Shown: piece by piece, positions 9,337-18,804 of the stretch
Numbering within the stretch: the stretch's first letter is position 1
Layout of the letters: each line of letters begins with the position of its first letter
Assembly: GCA_036260945.1 (NCBI GenBank)
Contig: DATALT010000002.1
Span: 1-64,000 of the forward strand
Source of the DNA: Candidatus Babeliales bacterium
GTDB lineage: Bacteria > Babelota > Babeliae > Babelales > JACPOV01
Length of the DNA: 64,000 nt
Direction: 5' to 3'
Notes under the pieces: model-generated
What the model saw: only the letters and a program-made list of their open reading frames with translations
Databases searched by the model: none
Told to the model about the DNA's origin: nothing
Translations under genes and position numbers: made by a program

Positions 9337-10596
9337 ATGAGAAAAAAATTAATACTAGCGTCATTGATGCTGGCGTCGTCAGTTGTGCGGCCCGATTCGG
9401 TCTGTTCTGTTGTTTCTAGTCCAGGAAATTATATTTATGGAGCCGATAATACAGGAAACCCTACAGATCCGAATGACTCATTGGTTTGCATAGAAGTTGG
9501 CGATGTGGTTGTAGATCTAGGTGGGCACGCGTTTACACAGGATCCGAATAATTTTGTTGGTGGATTTTCAGGTGTCGTGATTTCGCCAAATCTGACTAAC
9601 GTTACCATTCGAAATGGCTCTATTAGAAGTTTAACAGGCAAAGCGATTATTGTTGGCGAAGGTTGCACCGACATACGAATCGAAAATATAGATGTATCTA
9701 CCTGCTATGATGGCGGGATTATTATAAATGGCGTTTCAATTAATCCGGTAAAAGATATTGTGGTAGATAATTGTTTGGTTTCATCGTGCACAGGAAGCGA
9801 AGCAAGTACGACGTATGGTATACGTGTATCAAATGGCGAAAATATAACGATCAAAAATTGCACCATTAAAGGCAACGATGGTGGAACGGTTAGTTCAGGG
9901 TTTGGAATTAGCCTTGAAGCGTGCGATTCCAGCAGGATTGAAGATACTGTAGCGCATAATAATGGCGGAAACGCGCTTGGTGTTGGGGTAAGTCTTTTTC
10001 AATGTCAGTGGACGACCGTTAATAATTGCTCAGTCTTCAATACGATCGCGCGTGCAGTTTCAAGCAGAGCAACAGGATTATTAATAAATCAATCATCGCA
10101 TACAACGATTTCAAACTGCGCCGTGAAACATACGAACAACTCATTGGGCGAGGCATATGGCTATCAATTGATAGATGGTTCTGATAATTTGTGCATACTT
10201 TGCCAATCGTTAAATAATGCAAGCGCCACAATTGCTTCAGGCTTCTATCTGAATGGTACAGAAACCAAATCTTCTCTTTTGAAGTGTAAGAGTCGTTTAA
10301 ATGATGGTGGCGTAGCGGGTGTTGGGTACGGAATTTTAATTGATGGGCCACAAAATTGCGATATTTGGTATAACCAAGTTATAGCAAATAGCGGAAGCAC
10401 TGGATTTGGTTTGACCGATACAACCTCGAATTCAAATAATTTGATCGTAGGCAATCTTGCGTTTCAGAATACAACGGCCGCATATGATGTTACCCAAATA
10501 CTGCCGCGAGTTTTTCCTGTTGCAAACGCTTCAGTAGCAGATTTTACTACCATCTCGAGCATTAGCAAATATATAAATATCGCGTTTGCACCGTAA
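9337..10596 (+). CDS. Exported right-handed beta-helix protein, second sub-group
   Basis: The 419-residue protein starts after AAGGAGA and has a short signal peptide (residues 1-19). It opens the second sub-group, whose N-terminal block contains PGNYIYG...NPTDPNDS, then VVVDLGGHAFTQDP, then NVTIRNGSIRSLTG. Helix rungs continue to about residue 390. The tail is ISKYINIAFAP, which lacks the PW of the first sub-group. The 170-base gap before it could hold its own promoter, but no convincing -35/-10 pair stands out. Function unknown. Confidence 0.8.
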   Translation: MRKKLILASLMLASSVVRPDSVCSVVSSPGNYIYGADNTGNPTDPNDSLVCIEVGDVVVDLGGHAFTQDPNNFVGGFSGVVISPNLTNVTIRNGSIRSLTGKAIIVGEGCTDIRIENIDVSTCYDGGIIINGVSINPVKDIVVDNCLVSSCTGSEASTTYGIRVSNGENITIKNCTIKGNDGGTVSSGFGISLEACDSSRIEDTVAHNNGGNALGVGVSLFQCQWTTVNNCSVFNTIARAVSSRATGLLINQSSHTTISNCAVKHTNNSLGEAYGYQLIDGSDNLCILCQSLNNASATIASGFYLNGTETKSSLLKCKSRLNDGGVAGVGYGILIDGPQNCDIWYNQVIANSGSTGFGLTDTTSNSNNLIVGNLAFQNTTAAYDVTQILPRVFPVANASVADFTTISSISKYINIAFAP

Positions 10597-10611
10597 CCGA
10601 TTAGTTGATGT

Positions 10612-11919
10612 ATGAATATTTACACAATTTTTGAAAACATGAACCCTATGAATCGCTTAATAAAGTTTTTTTTAGTGTCGATAATCGCCTGCGCATATTT
10701 GAACGCAGCGTCTGTTTCTATTGTCTACGATACTCCAGGGCATTTTCTCTACGGGGGTGGCTATACCGCAGTCCCAACAGATCCAAACGATGCGATGTTT
10801 GTTTTAGCCGCAAGCAACCTCGTTATCGATCTTGGCGGCAATGTTTTTAGCCAGGATCCCTCATCCCTAGGGGTGCCGGGATTTAAAGGGTTTGTTATAG
10901 CCCCCGGTGTGCAAAATGTGACGATCCAAAACGGTATAATCGCTGGATTTACGGGAACGGGAATCTTCGTGAGCGATGGATGCGATCAAATTTTCTTTAA
11001 TAATGTGACGAGCGCTTTTTGCACCGATGCGGGAATCGCTATGGTAGGCACCACCTCTGGCATAACGAACGTCAAAATTCAGAACTGTTTTGTTAACGAT
11101 GTATTATCGAGCGATGGCGCAGCAGCTCATGGAATTTCTTGCATAAATGCTGAACGAATAGCAATTCAGGATTGCATTTTTGAGATCAGTTCATTGGTAC
11201 CATCGGCAACTGGGGCAGGAATCTATTTGGAAAATGTGGGAGGGTTCCAGCTTGAGAGATGTCAATCGGTTCAGCAAACCGCATCGCAGCTATCTGCCGG
11301 CATTCTTTGCAAGAATTGTAATGTAGGGATTATGAATGAATGTATCGTCTATTCAAGCTCTACTATTAGTGGAGATGGTTCTGATGTTGCAGCTGGATAC
11401 TTTTTAGACGGATGTACGCGTACGATTCTTTCAGGATGTCAAAGTGCGTTTAGTCTTGCGTCTACAGGAACATGTCATGCGTTTTTCTCTCAAAATGGGC
11501 AGAAAAACAGTTTTAATGGCTGCTTAGGACAAAGTAATATTGGCTTTGCGGGTGCTTGCGGGATTCATCTTGTTAATGAATTGAAAACGACGATTCAAAA
11601 TACAGTGATTCGCGAAACGATTTCAACCACCGGTACTGCAAATGGAATAAAATTAGGCGATGGTTCAGCTAATTGCTATATTCATGGAAATACTGTCTTG
11701 GATACTGAAGGTGTCTATTCGTTTGGTATAGCTGATAGCGCAGTAAATAGCAGTTCACTATTCACTCATAATGTTTCGTTTAATAATGTTGTCAATTTTG
11801 CGATAAATTATGCTGGAGGTGTAACGCTGCCGGTTATTGAAGGAAGTTTATCATCGAGTACGCCAGGTTTGCCTACAAATACTGGTGGCTTGCTGGATAA
11901 CGTGGGCGTAAATCCGTAA
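10612..11919 (+). CDS. Exported right-handed beta-helix protein, second sub-group
   Basis: The open frame gives 435 residues from 10612. In-frame ATGs at 10639 and 10648 would place the signal peptide (NRLIKFFLVSIIACAYLNA) closer to the N-terminus and are plausible real starts. The block VSIVYDTPGHFLYGGG then PTDPNDAM then LVIDLGGNVFSQDP defines the sub-group. The C-terminus is GGLLDNVGVNP. It lies 15 bases after the previous stop, so the two are probably co-transcribed. Beta-helix fold inferred from the regular Asn/Cys rungs. Confidence 0.78.
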   Translation: MNIYTIFENMNPMNRLIKFFLVSIIACAYLNAASVSIVYDTPGHFLYGGGYTAVPTDPNDAMFVLAASNLVIDLGGNVFSQDPSSLGVPGFKGFVIAPGVQNVTIQNGIIAGFTGTGIFVSDGCDQIFFNNVTSAFCTDAGIAMVGTTSGITNVKIQNCFVNDVLSSDGAAAHGISCINAERIAIQDCIFEISSLVPSATGAGIYLENVGGFQLERCQSVQQTASQLSAGILCKNCNVGIMNECIVYSSSTISGDGSDVAAGYFLDGCTRTILSGCQSAFSLASTGTCHAFFSQNGQKNSFNGCLGQSNIGFAGACGIHLVNELKTTIQNTVIRETISTTGTANGIKLGDGSANCYIHGNTVLDTEGVYSFGIADSAVNSSSLFTHNVSFNNVVNFAINYAGGVTLPVIEGSLSSSTPGLPTNTGGLLDNVGVNP

Positions 11920-11994
11920 ATAATTTTATGATCCCAACGGTTTAGGCTTAATATTCTAGGGGATCATAGAATGATTTGTTGGAGTGGATAAATA

Positions 11995-13263
11995 ATGAAC
12001 ATAAACTATTTTGTTGCAATTGTTTTCGTGTGCCTTTTTGCTATTGAACAAGCTGGTGCAGATTCCGTAGCTATCGTGTACGATAACCCGGGTTATTATC
12101 TTTACGGAGGAGGAATGACCGCTTCCCCAACCGATCCTGATGATAGCATGATTATTATTAATACGAGTAATGTTGTGATCGACATGGGCGGAAATATTTT
12201 TAGGCAAGATCCTGAAAACACCGTTCCAGGATTTAAATGCGTTTCAATAGCGCCGAATCTTTCTAATGTTACCATTCGCAATGGGATTATTGCTGGTTTC
12301 ACCGGAAATGGGATTGTTGTTAACGACGGGTGCTTTGATATTGTTTTGGATGGTCTTAGCATTAAGGGCTGCACCGATGCCGGCATTAACTTCATAGGAG
12401 ATAGATCCGGCATTATGGATGTAGCAATAAGAAACACGAGTGTTTCAGATACTATCCCAGGTAGTTCAAGAGTGACTGCAGGCGTTCATGCGTTCAACAC
12501 CACGCGTACACTTATAACAACCTGTTATTTTGAAGGTAACGAGTTGGTATCTCCTGATCGCAGTGCTGGGGTACACTTTGAAAACTCCTCTGTTTTTGAA
12601 TTTTCCAACAATCGTACCATCGGCCAAGTTGGCAAACAATTTGCTGCCGGTTATATGTTTGAAAACTGCACAGAAGGAATCATTCGGGATTGTTTGGCCT
12701 ACGCAACAAATACGGCAAGTGGTGATGGTTCAGATGTAGTGTCCGGTTTCTATATGGATACCTGCAAAGATATCTGGATCAATTCGTCCCAAAGTGTTTC
12801 TGGTAAAGCGCGCGGCCAATGTTTTGGGTTTTATTCGCAAAAAGGCGTTGGCACTATTCTTGAAAAGATTTCTGTGCAAAGCCAGCAGGCGGATCAAGGT
12901 TCTTCAGGAATTTATTTGAGCAATGAAGACGGCTCGTATATTAATAACTCAACAATTCGCAGTGTTGTATCAACAAAAGGGAATGCTTACGGAATTCAAT
13001 TAGCGGACAATTGTACGCGGTGCCAAATTGAGGAGAATCTAGTAAGCAATAATAGTGGCGAACGCTCTTTTGGGATTATTGATAATGCAAACCCGTCAAC
13101 GTCTCTTTTTATCAGAAATCAGTGTTTCAACAACAGCATCAATTACTCAGTTACGTACCCAGGTTTTGAGCTGCCAATTATTAATGGAAGCCTTTCTAAT
13201 AGAGATCCAGGCCTTCCAAGCCTTGTGTGCGGTACGCTTGATAACGTGAGCGTAAGTTTATAA
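11995..13263 (+). CDS. Exported right-handed beta-helix protein, second sub-group
   Basis: The 422-residue protein is preceded by GGAG nine bases before the ATG. It has a signal peptide ending near AGA, then VAIVYDNPGYYLYGGG, PTDPDDSM and VVIDMGGNIFRQDP. It is closely similar to the gene at 10612 throughout, including the tail GTLDNVSVSL. It is the last of the nine tandem genes and is followed by a strong terminator, so the array (or its second half) probably ends as one transcript here. Function unknown. Confidence 0.8.
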   Translation: MNINYFVAIVFVCLFAIEQAGADSVAIVYDNPGYYLYGGGMTASPTDPDDSMIIINTSNVVIDMGGNIFRQDPENTVPGFKCVSIAPNLSNVTIRNGIIAGFTGNGIVVNDGCFDIVLDGLSIKGCTDAGINFIGDRSGIMDVAIRNTSVSDTIPGSSRVTAGVHAFNTTRTLITTCYFEGNELVSPDRSAGVHFENSSVFEFSNNRTIGQVGKQFAAGYMFENCTEGIIRDCLAYATNTASGDGSDVVSGFYMDTCKDIWINSSQSVSGKARGQCFGFYSQKGVGTILEKISVQSQQADQGSSGIYLSNEDGSYINNSTIRSVVSTKGNAYGIQLADNCTRCQIEENLVSNNSGERSFGIIDNANPSTSLFIRNQCFNNSINYSVTYPGFELPIINGSLSNRDPGLPSLVCGTLDNVSVSL

Positions 13264-13298
13264 ATAACGCACATTTAAAATAGTAGTTTTTTTTGGGT

Positions 13299-13333
13299 GA
13301 GGGGCCGTTTTATTGGCCCCTCTTTTTTTTTTT
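13299..13333 (+). terminator. Intrinsic terminator ending the beta-helix array
   Basis: An 8-bp GC-rich stem (GAGGGGCC with GGCCCCTC) with an 8-base loop is followed by about a dozen T's on the plus strand. It lies 35 bases after the last array stop and abuts the convergent ftsZ stop at 13332. Confidence 0.9.
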
Positions 13334-14477
13334 AAACTAGGTCTTGTTCAGATTGTTTTTTTTGTCTCATAAAGGTAGGGACATCAAGATCGTCAAACGG
13401 AACGGATGATTGAGTTGGTTCAGCCTGTAGCGTTTGTTGCACTTTTACCTCAGCACGTTGAAATTGCGCAGGAGTAATTTCTTTAGGCGTTACTTTCGCG
13501 ATTTCGGCCTGAGCTGAGCTAAATCCGGTTGCGATAATAGTTACGCGAATTTCATCTATGAGCAACGGATCGATGACTGAACCTAAAATGATATTAGCAT
13601 CTATATCTGCTTGTTCATGCACGATTGATGCAGCAATCCGGATTTCATGGAGGCCTAAATTAGTACCGCCAGTAATATTTAATAAAACACCTTTTGCTCC
13701 CGCGATGCTCATATTTTCAAGAAGAGGAGAGTTTATCGCATCAAGTGCCGCTTTTTGTGCACGATTAGTTCCAGAAGCGATGCCAGTTCCCATCACCGCA
13801 AGGCCGCGATCTTTAATAATGGTGCGCACATCAGCAAAGTCAACGTTAATGTGCCCCGGTTTTGAAATAATATCGGAAATAGATTTGACTGAGCGATGTA
13901 ATATGCCGTTGATCATTGAAAAAGCATCAATCATCGAAATATTTTCGTCTACTACATCAAGCAGTTTTTGATTTGGCACCACAATAAGTGTGTCAACTTC
14001 TTTTTTCAAATTTTCTAATGCTGCGTCTGCGACCGATGCGCGCCGTTTTCCTTCAAATTGGAACGGTTTTGTTACTACCGCGATGCATAAAATATTTTTT
14101 TCTCGTAACGCTTTTGCAATGACCGGTAGTGCGCCAGATCCGGTTCCGCCGCCAAGTCCACCCGTTAGAAAGACGATATCCGCATCTGCAACGAGCTCAA
14201 GAATTTTGTCGAGATCTTCTTCTGCAGAACGTTTACCTAATTCGGGATTTGCCCCAGCGCCAAGCCCTTTGGTAGATTTTAAGCCGATTTGCACTTTATG
14301 TTCGGCTTTGGATTTTTCAAGTGCTTGTGCGTCAGTGTTTGCAACAATAAATTCAATACCTTCAAAGCCGGTATCGATCATGCTGTCTACCGTATTGCCG
14401 CCGGCTCCGCCCACGCCGATGACTTTGATGCGCGCTATTGGAGCATTTGTTTTATTCTCAGATTCAAAGATTAACAT
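13332..14477 (-). CDS. ftsZ: Cell division protein FtsZ
   Basis: FtsZ is the tubulin-like GTPase that polymerises into the division ring. The start at 14477 is chosen because AGGAGAGG precedes it; an upstream in-frame ATG at 14507 has no such site and would overlap ftsA. The 381-residue protein has the N-terminal nucleotide fold (KVIGVGGAGGNTVD), the tubulin signature GGGTGSG near residue 107, and the C-terminal peptide LDVPTFMR that in other bacteria binds FtsA and ZipA. Gene order ftsQ-like, ftsA, ftsZ is the classical one. Presence of FtsZ separates this organism from Chlamydia-type wall-reduced parasites. Confidence 0.97.
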   Translation of the reverse strand: MLIFESENKTNAPIARIKVIGVGGAGGNTVDSMIDTGFEGIEFIVANTDAQALEKSKAEHKVQIGLKSTKGLGAGANPELGKRSAEEDLDKILELVADADIVFLTGGLGGGTGSGALPVIAKALREKNILCIAVVTKPFQFEGKRRASVADAALENLKKEVDTLIVVPNQKLLDVVDENISMIDAFSMINGILHRSVKSISDIISKPGHINVDFADVRTIIKDRGLAVMGTGIASGTNRAQKAALDAINSPLLENMSIAGAKGVLLNITGGTNLGLHEIRIAASIVHEQADIDANIILGSVIDPLLIDEIRVTIIATGFSSAQAEIAKVTPKEITPAQFQRAEVKVQQTLQAEPTQSSVPFDDLDVPTFMRQKKQSEQDLV

Positions 14478-14485
14478 ACCCTCTC

Positions 14486-15712
14486 CTAAAAAAAGTCGGA
14501 CACCCATGATTTCATTCGAGCCACCATACGCGATACGAGGGGGCCCGATATCCCATCAGTAGAAGTATTGCTTTTTTGGAGTGCATGAAGCAAGAGTCCG
14601 TAACCTGTAGCATAGAGCGGCGTCGTGAGAGTGATAAAGTTTGTATGATCCAATCGTGGTCTACCGATGCGAACGGGAACTTTCAAAATTTCATGCGCAA
14701 GTGGAACTAAGCCATCGAGCAGTGAACCGCCACCAGTCAGAACAAATCCAGCGGTTATTGTTTGATTGAGTTGTTTGCTATCGATAATTTGTTTTACCAT
14801 CATGAGCAGTTCTGTTGCGCGTGGACGCAAAATGCCGCTCAGCTCAGGAAGCCAAACATCATGCGTTTGCCCATCTTGCAACGAAGCGACGTTTATAATT
14901 GCGTCATTATCAATTTCTTGCACGCTGCCAAACTCTTTTTTTATGCGTTCGGCTTCAAGGAGCGTTGTCTGCAAACCGACGGCAAGGTCGTTGGTAAATT
15001 GATTTCCAGCGACAGGAATAACATGCGTATAGCGAATTGCGCCATGCGCATAGAGTGCTAAATCGGAGGTGCCACCGCCAATATCAAGCATGCCTACGCC
15101 AAGTTCTCGCTCGTCAGGAGAAAGGACTGCAGCAGCAGATGCTAATTGCTCTAGTACAATATCGGTAACTTTAATCCCAGCAGATTCGCAGCAATTGATC
15201 AGATTTTGCGCAGAGGCTGTGCCGCCTGTGATAATGTGAACATTTGCTTCAAGCCGAACGCCGTACATACCAAAAGGATCATTTATTCGTTCGTTTCCAT
15301 CGATAACAAAATAATGCGGAAGAACATGAAGAATTTGTTGCCCTTCGGGGAGCGCTATTGCTTGTGCGGCAGCCAGAACATTGGCAATATCTTGGCGAGA
15401 AATTTGTCCACGCTTAATAGGAACAACGCCTTGAGAGCTCAAAGATTTAATGTGGCTTCCCGAAATGCCAATGCATGCACGGTCAATCGTGCATCCCGCC
15501 ATAAGTTGAGCTTCTGAAACTGCCAATTTTATTGATTGAACTGTTTTTGCAATGTCTACCACGACACCTTTTTTTAGTCCATGTGATGGAGAATTTCCAA
15601 TACCAACAATTTCAAGCGTGCCATCCGATTGCTGTTGTGCTACCAGAACACAGATCTTGGTTGTCCCAATATCTATTGCAACAATAAGTTCAGAAAAAAT
15701 ATTTCCTTTCAT
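14486..15712 (-). CDS. ftsA: Cell division protein FtsA
   Basis: FtsA is the actin-like ATPase that ties FtsZ to the membrane. The 408-residue protein shows the phosphate-1 motif IDIGTTKICVLV near residue 13, the phosphate-2 motif LDIGGGTSDLA near 207, and a C-terminal amphipathic helix (RMVARMKSWVSDFF) that serves as membrane anchor in the family. Its ATG overlaps the stop of the upstream ftsQ-like gene (ATGA-type overlap at 15709-15712), and its stop lies eight bases before the preferred ftsZ start. The three genes are almost certainly co-translated. Confidence 0.96.
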   Translation of the reverse strand: MKGNIFSELIVAIDIGTTKICVLVAQQQSDGTLEIVGIGNSPSHGLKKGVVVDIAKTVQSIKLAVSEAQLMAGCTIDRACIGISGSHIKSLSSQGVVPIKRGQISRQDIANVLAAAQAIALPEGQQILHVLPHYFVIDGNERINDPFGMYGVRLEANVHIITGGTASAQNLINCCESAGIKVTDIVLEQLASAAAVLSPDERELGVGMLDIGGGTSDLALYAHGAIRYTHVIPVAGNQFTNDLAVGLQTTLLEAERIKKEFGSVQEIDNDAIINVASLQDGQTHDVWLPELSGILRPRATELLMMVKQIIDSKQLNQTITAGFVLTGGGSLLDGLVPLAHEILKVPVRIGRPRLDHTNFITLTTPLYATGYGLLLHALQKSNTSTDGISGPLVSRMVARMKSWVSDFF

Positions 15713-16437
15713 CCTCTTTCCTCCCTACCTTTGGCCTGGTACACAATTATCTGCTTGTTAAATCTAATATCGGCCAGCCAGGCGGTTGGTATTATTTTTT
15801 TTAGTTTCTTTTGCTCCACCAACTTTTTTTGCGCATCACAACACTGATCAATAACTGATTCGTCAATTTTTTGTTCCGCTCTTAAGCGAATCGGGAATAG
15901 TTTTTTTGCAAGATCTTGCACAATAATTGAGCCTGCATTTTCTATAGTGATAGCATGTGTTGCAAAAAATGATGGGGGAAATTGCTCTAACCAACTCATG
16001 CAATATGGTTCTAAATAGTTTGCAGACGATTTTATAGTAACTCGTGAAAGCTGCGTATAATGTGCAGCATAGAGAGAGCGAGAAACGAGTGCTCCGCGTT
16101 CGGTAAGCACTAAATTATCATTTGCGAGTAACCACGGCGCATCGATTTTTATATTGACGAGCAATGAGTGTGATTTAGTTTTTTTCCAACTGATCGATTT
16201 TATAATAGGGTACGTTTCTTTTAGCTGAACGTGCCACGGTTTTTCACTTTTGGTGTTATACAAATAATGCGCAGTTTTGATTATTGCTTGTTCGGTTTCG
16301 TGAGTAATAAGCGGATCAACGCAGAAAGTGAATGAATTTGGAGTGAGTGCTGAAATAACGCAAAAGGTTAGGCTTGCGCAAATAAGAGCTGCGCAGCCAC
16401 CGATACCAAGGTATAAAATAACCTTTTGGCGATTCAT
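15709..16437 (-). CDS. ftsQ: FtsQ/DivIB-like cell division protein
   Basis: This is a bitopic membrane protein with one N-terminal transmembrane segment (KVILYLGIGGCAALICASLTFCVISAL minus ends) and about 215 extracytoplasmic residues. That topology, the position directly before ftsA-ftsZ, and a POTRA-like stretch (YPIIKSISWKKTKSHSLLV then APWLLANDN) support FtsQ, although overall identity to known FtsQ looks low. The ATG at 16437 follows six G's. A longer form from 16518 would add 27 basic residues (KKVRRVCRAIGVRARTKK), which also fits an FtsQ cytoplasmic tail. A 150-250 base divergent gap lies upstream. Confidence 0.7.
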   Translation of the reverse strand: MNRQKVILYLGIGGCAALICASLTFCVISALTPNSFTFCVDPLITHETEQAIIKTAHYLYNTKSEKPWHVQLKETYPIIKSISWKKTKSHSLLVNIKIDAPWLLANDNLVLTERGALVSRSLYAAHYTQLSRVTIKSSANYLEPYCMSWLEQFPPSFFATHAITIENAGSIIVQDLAKKLFPIRLRAEQKIDESVIDQCCDAQKKLVEQKKLKKIIPTAWLADIRFNKQIIVYQAKGREERG

Positions 16438-16683
16438 TATCCCCCCTTTTTTTGTGCGCGCGCGAACCCCAATCGCACGGCACACTCTCCTTACCTTTTT
16501 ACTATTTTCCCATTGCATTAATCAATAAATTTGTCTAATAAATTAATTTCTCATTGGTGAAAATAGTTCGCGCGCATCATGGATCATTTTTTTTTAAACA
16601 CGCTCTTTTTTTGCTGAAGATCGTTCTCTTTCTTGCCAAATCTAGAATTCGTTTCATAGATTAGAAAGCGTAGGGGAGAGGAA

Positions 16684-17082
16684 ATGAAGAAAATTGGATT
16701 TCTAGTTTTGTTCTGTTATTTTTGTCAAATGCAAGCAGCCATTGCGCCGACTCTGACTGAGATTCCCCAAATAGCATCTAATGCATGCAAAAATCATCCC
16801 TATGCAACCGCCGCTGTTATTACGGGAGTTTGGGTTGTGCTCAACTATATCGCTCAAGATCCTGAGGATTCTGATTCCGAAAATTTAACAAAAAATTATT
16901 GGTTCAATACGATTTTTTTGGGAGTGTTGATTGATCTATTTATGAATCGAGAAAAATCGGTGCCGGGTACTTTTGCTTGGATTGCTAAAGAATATAGCGA
17001 ACGGAGCATAATCACGTTTCTGCCGTGGTTAACGTACGAATCGATTTCTCGTCTATTTACTAAATTTTTTTCAACTGGCTAG
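16684..17082 (+). CDS. Exported protein of unknown function
   Basis: The 132-residue product starts after GGGGAGAGG. Residues 1-19 look like a signal peptide, and hydrophobic stretches near residues 40-55 and 78-90 could be membrane helices. No domain is recognised. It converges on the rRNA methyltransferase gene and overlaps its 3' end by 23 bases, which is unusual but not decisive against either gene. The start is strong; the function is unknown. Confidence 0.6.
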   Translation: MKKIGFLVLFCYFCQMQAAIAPTLTEIPQIASNACKNHPYATAAVITGVWVVLNYIAQDPEDSDSENLTKNYWFNTIFLGVLIDLFMNREKSVPGTFAWIAKEYSERSIITFLPWLTYESISRLFTKFFSTG

Positions 17083-17797
17083 CAGCGCTGAAAAGTAAAA
17101 TACCGGCAGCAACCGATGCGTTATAAGAAATATCGCCGCGGCGTTGAGGCAATGTGATTAACGTTCCATCTTTTCTCATTTCTTGAGAAATACCAGTACC
17201 TTCGCTGCCAATCACCAAGCACATCGGTGAATTGTACGAAATTTCATGAGCATTTTGCCCATTTTGCAGTACCGCCAAGTACATATGGTAACCAGCTTTT
17301 TTTAAAAGCGGTGTGACCGCCATAATAGAAGGAGCAACGTAAATATCCAAATATTCTGCAAGCCCGGCAGCAGCTTTTAACGCAGCAGGTGTAAGAGAAA
17401 CACCGCCACGTTTTATGAGAATAACCCCGTCGCAACTCGTGCAATAGGCTGAGCGCAAAATAGCTCCTAGATTGCGGGGATCCTGAATTCCATCAAGTAA
17501 CAGAAGGAAGCGTTCTTTTTGAGGATCGAAAAATTTTGATCTAATATGCATTGGAGATGCATACCCAACAACCCCTTGATGATCGATTGAACCAGCGATT
17601 TTATTTAAAACATCCCGTTCTACATACTGAATTTGCATACCTTTAGGCAGCAAAGATTCAATTTGGTTCCAAGCCTTTGGAGTAGGTTTAGTGGTATAAA
17701 TAATCCTCAGTTTTCGTTTTTTTGCTTTTAAAAGCTCAACGATAGGATGAATACCATAAATAAGATCGGTGGGTGAGGTTTCTGTTTTTTTGACCAT
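17060..17797 (-). CDS. rlmB: SpoU-family 23S rRNA ribose 2'-O-methyltransferase (RlmB-like)
   Basis: The product belongs to the SPOUT/TrmH methyltransferases that methylate a ribose 2'-OH with S-adenosylmethionine; RlmB modifies G2251 of 23S rRNA in E. coli. The 245-residue protein has the substrate-binding N-terminal domain (IYGIHPIVELLKAKKRKLR) and the three SPOUT motifs: LDGIQDPRNLGAILRSA, LVIGSEGTGIS, and ITLPQRRGDISYNASVAAGI near the end. The exact rRNA target is inferred. The start is taken at the ATG at 17797, not the TTG at 17806. Confidence 0.9.
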   Translation of the reverse strand: MVKKTETSPTDLIYGIHPIVELLKAKKRKLRIIYTTKPTPKAWNQIESLLPKGMQIQYVERDVLNKIAGSIDHQGVVGYASPMHIRSKFFDPQKERFLLLLDGIQDPRNLGAILRSAYCTSCDGVILIKRGGVSLTPAALKAAAGLAEYLDIYVAPSIMAVTPLLKKAGYHMYLAVLQNGQNAHEISYNSPMCLVIGSEGTGISQEMRKDGTLITLPQRRGDISYNASVAAGILLFSAASQLKKI

Positions 17798-18024
17798 GAT
17801 TATCAAATAAAAGGTTTAATTTGAATCATTGTATCACAAAAAAGCGTTAAAGAGTAGCTAAAATAGCGATCCTGTTTGCCAAAACGGGGCAATTATTCAT
17901 TTTTTTGCTCGATAAAAGGGAGTTTCCAAAATAGTATGCCGCCCTGGTGGCCAGGATATTGTCTCTGTTAGTAATTTGGGCTATTATGATTTCGATTAAA
18001 ACCACGTTGTTAGGAGGAACATTT

Positions 18025-18669
18025 ATGAAAAAGATAGCTCTCTTTGGTGCATTTGTGGCTGTGAATTCCTTCGCGCTACAAATTCGGTGCGATGAAGAAA
18101 AACCAAAGGCTACGGAAATAAAGCCTGAGGCTGATTGTGAAACGACTTATGAGGTGCCGAAATTATTTCTAGATTTATTTGATGACTTTGCACCATTCTT
18201 TTCTCAAATGCATGAAAGATTTAATAGAAATGTTGAAAAAATGGAAAAATGGCGTCAGCGAGCCCAAGCTCAATTTCAATCTTTCCCGATAAATTATAAA
18301 ATCGAAGCGGACGAGCCTGATCGAGTAACTATTATCGTAGAGTTGCCGGAAGCTCCTGAGGGTAAGATTAAGCAATCAGGAACAGAGACTTTTTCTGAGG
18401 CGGATATTGAAGTTCCTCTCAAAGAAGGATTTATAAAGTTGCATTTACAAAATATTGGAACGAACTCAGAGATGCCTTATGCTCTTTTGCAAATGCACGC
18501 AAAAAATAAGACAAAAAACGAGGAAATCCAGCGCAAGCAATGCAATTCCTTGCCTGCTCTTAATCTAGAAAAAATCGAAATTAAGCGTATTCCTGAAACT
18601 TCTAAAATTCAAATTAGTGTTGGAAAAGCGGCTTCTGCCCAGCGTTATTCAAAAGAAATAGAACTCTAA
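18025..18669 (+). CDS. Exported protein of unknown function
   Basis: TAGGAGGAAC precedes the ATG at 18025 and decides the start, giving 214 residues with a signal peptide (KKIALFGAFVAVNSFA). The mature part is charged. A stretch around residues 88-150 (DRVTIIVELPEAPEGKI, then DIEVPLKEGFIKLHLQN) has an alternating beta-strand look faintly like small heat-shock (Hsp20) or other beta-sandwich folds, but I cannot assign a family. It is followed by an intrinsic terminator, so it ends its own transcript. Confidence 0.7.
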   Translation: MKKIALFGAFVAVNSFALQIRCDEEKPKATEIKPEADCETTYEVPKLFLDLFDDFAPFFSQMHERFNRNVEKMEKWRQRAQAQFQSFPINYKIEADEPDRVTIIVELPEAPEGKIKQSGTETFSEADIEVPLKEGFIKLHLQNIGTNSEMPYALLQMHAKNKTKNEEIQRKQCNSLPALNLEKIEIKRIPETSKIQISVGKAASAQRYSKEIEL

Positions 18670-18690
18670 TTTTGTTTTTTTAAGAAATCT

Positions 18691-18722
18691 AAAAAGCCCG
18701 GCAGTTTGCTGGGCTTTTTTTT
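18691..18722 (+). terminator. Intrinsic terminator
   Basis: The stem AGCCCGGCA with TGCTGGGCT (one G-U pair), a three-base loop and a run of eight T's lies 25 bases after the stop at 18669. Confidence 0.93.
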
Positions 18723-18804
18723 ACGTAACGTTATAGTTTCGTAACCGAGCATGCTATTCTTGAATTGTTTTATCACAATCCCAAGTCACGGGGAGACAAT
18801 CACT

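Noticed and set aside
13558-14562. Plus-strand open frames opposite ftsZ
   Set aside because: ftsZ on the other strand is certain; the antisense translations have no recognisable domain.
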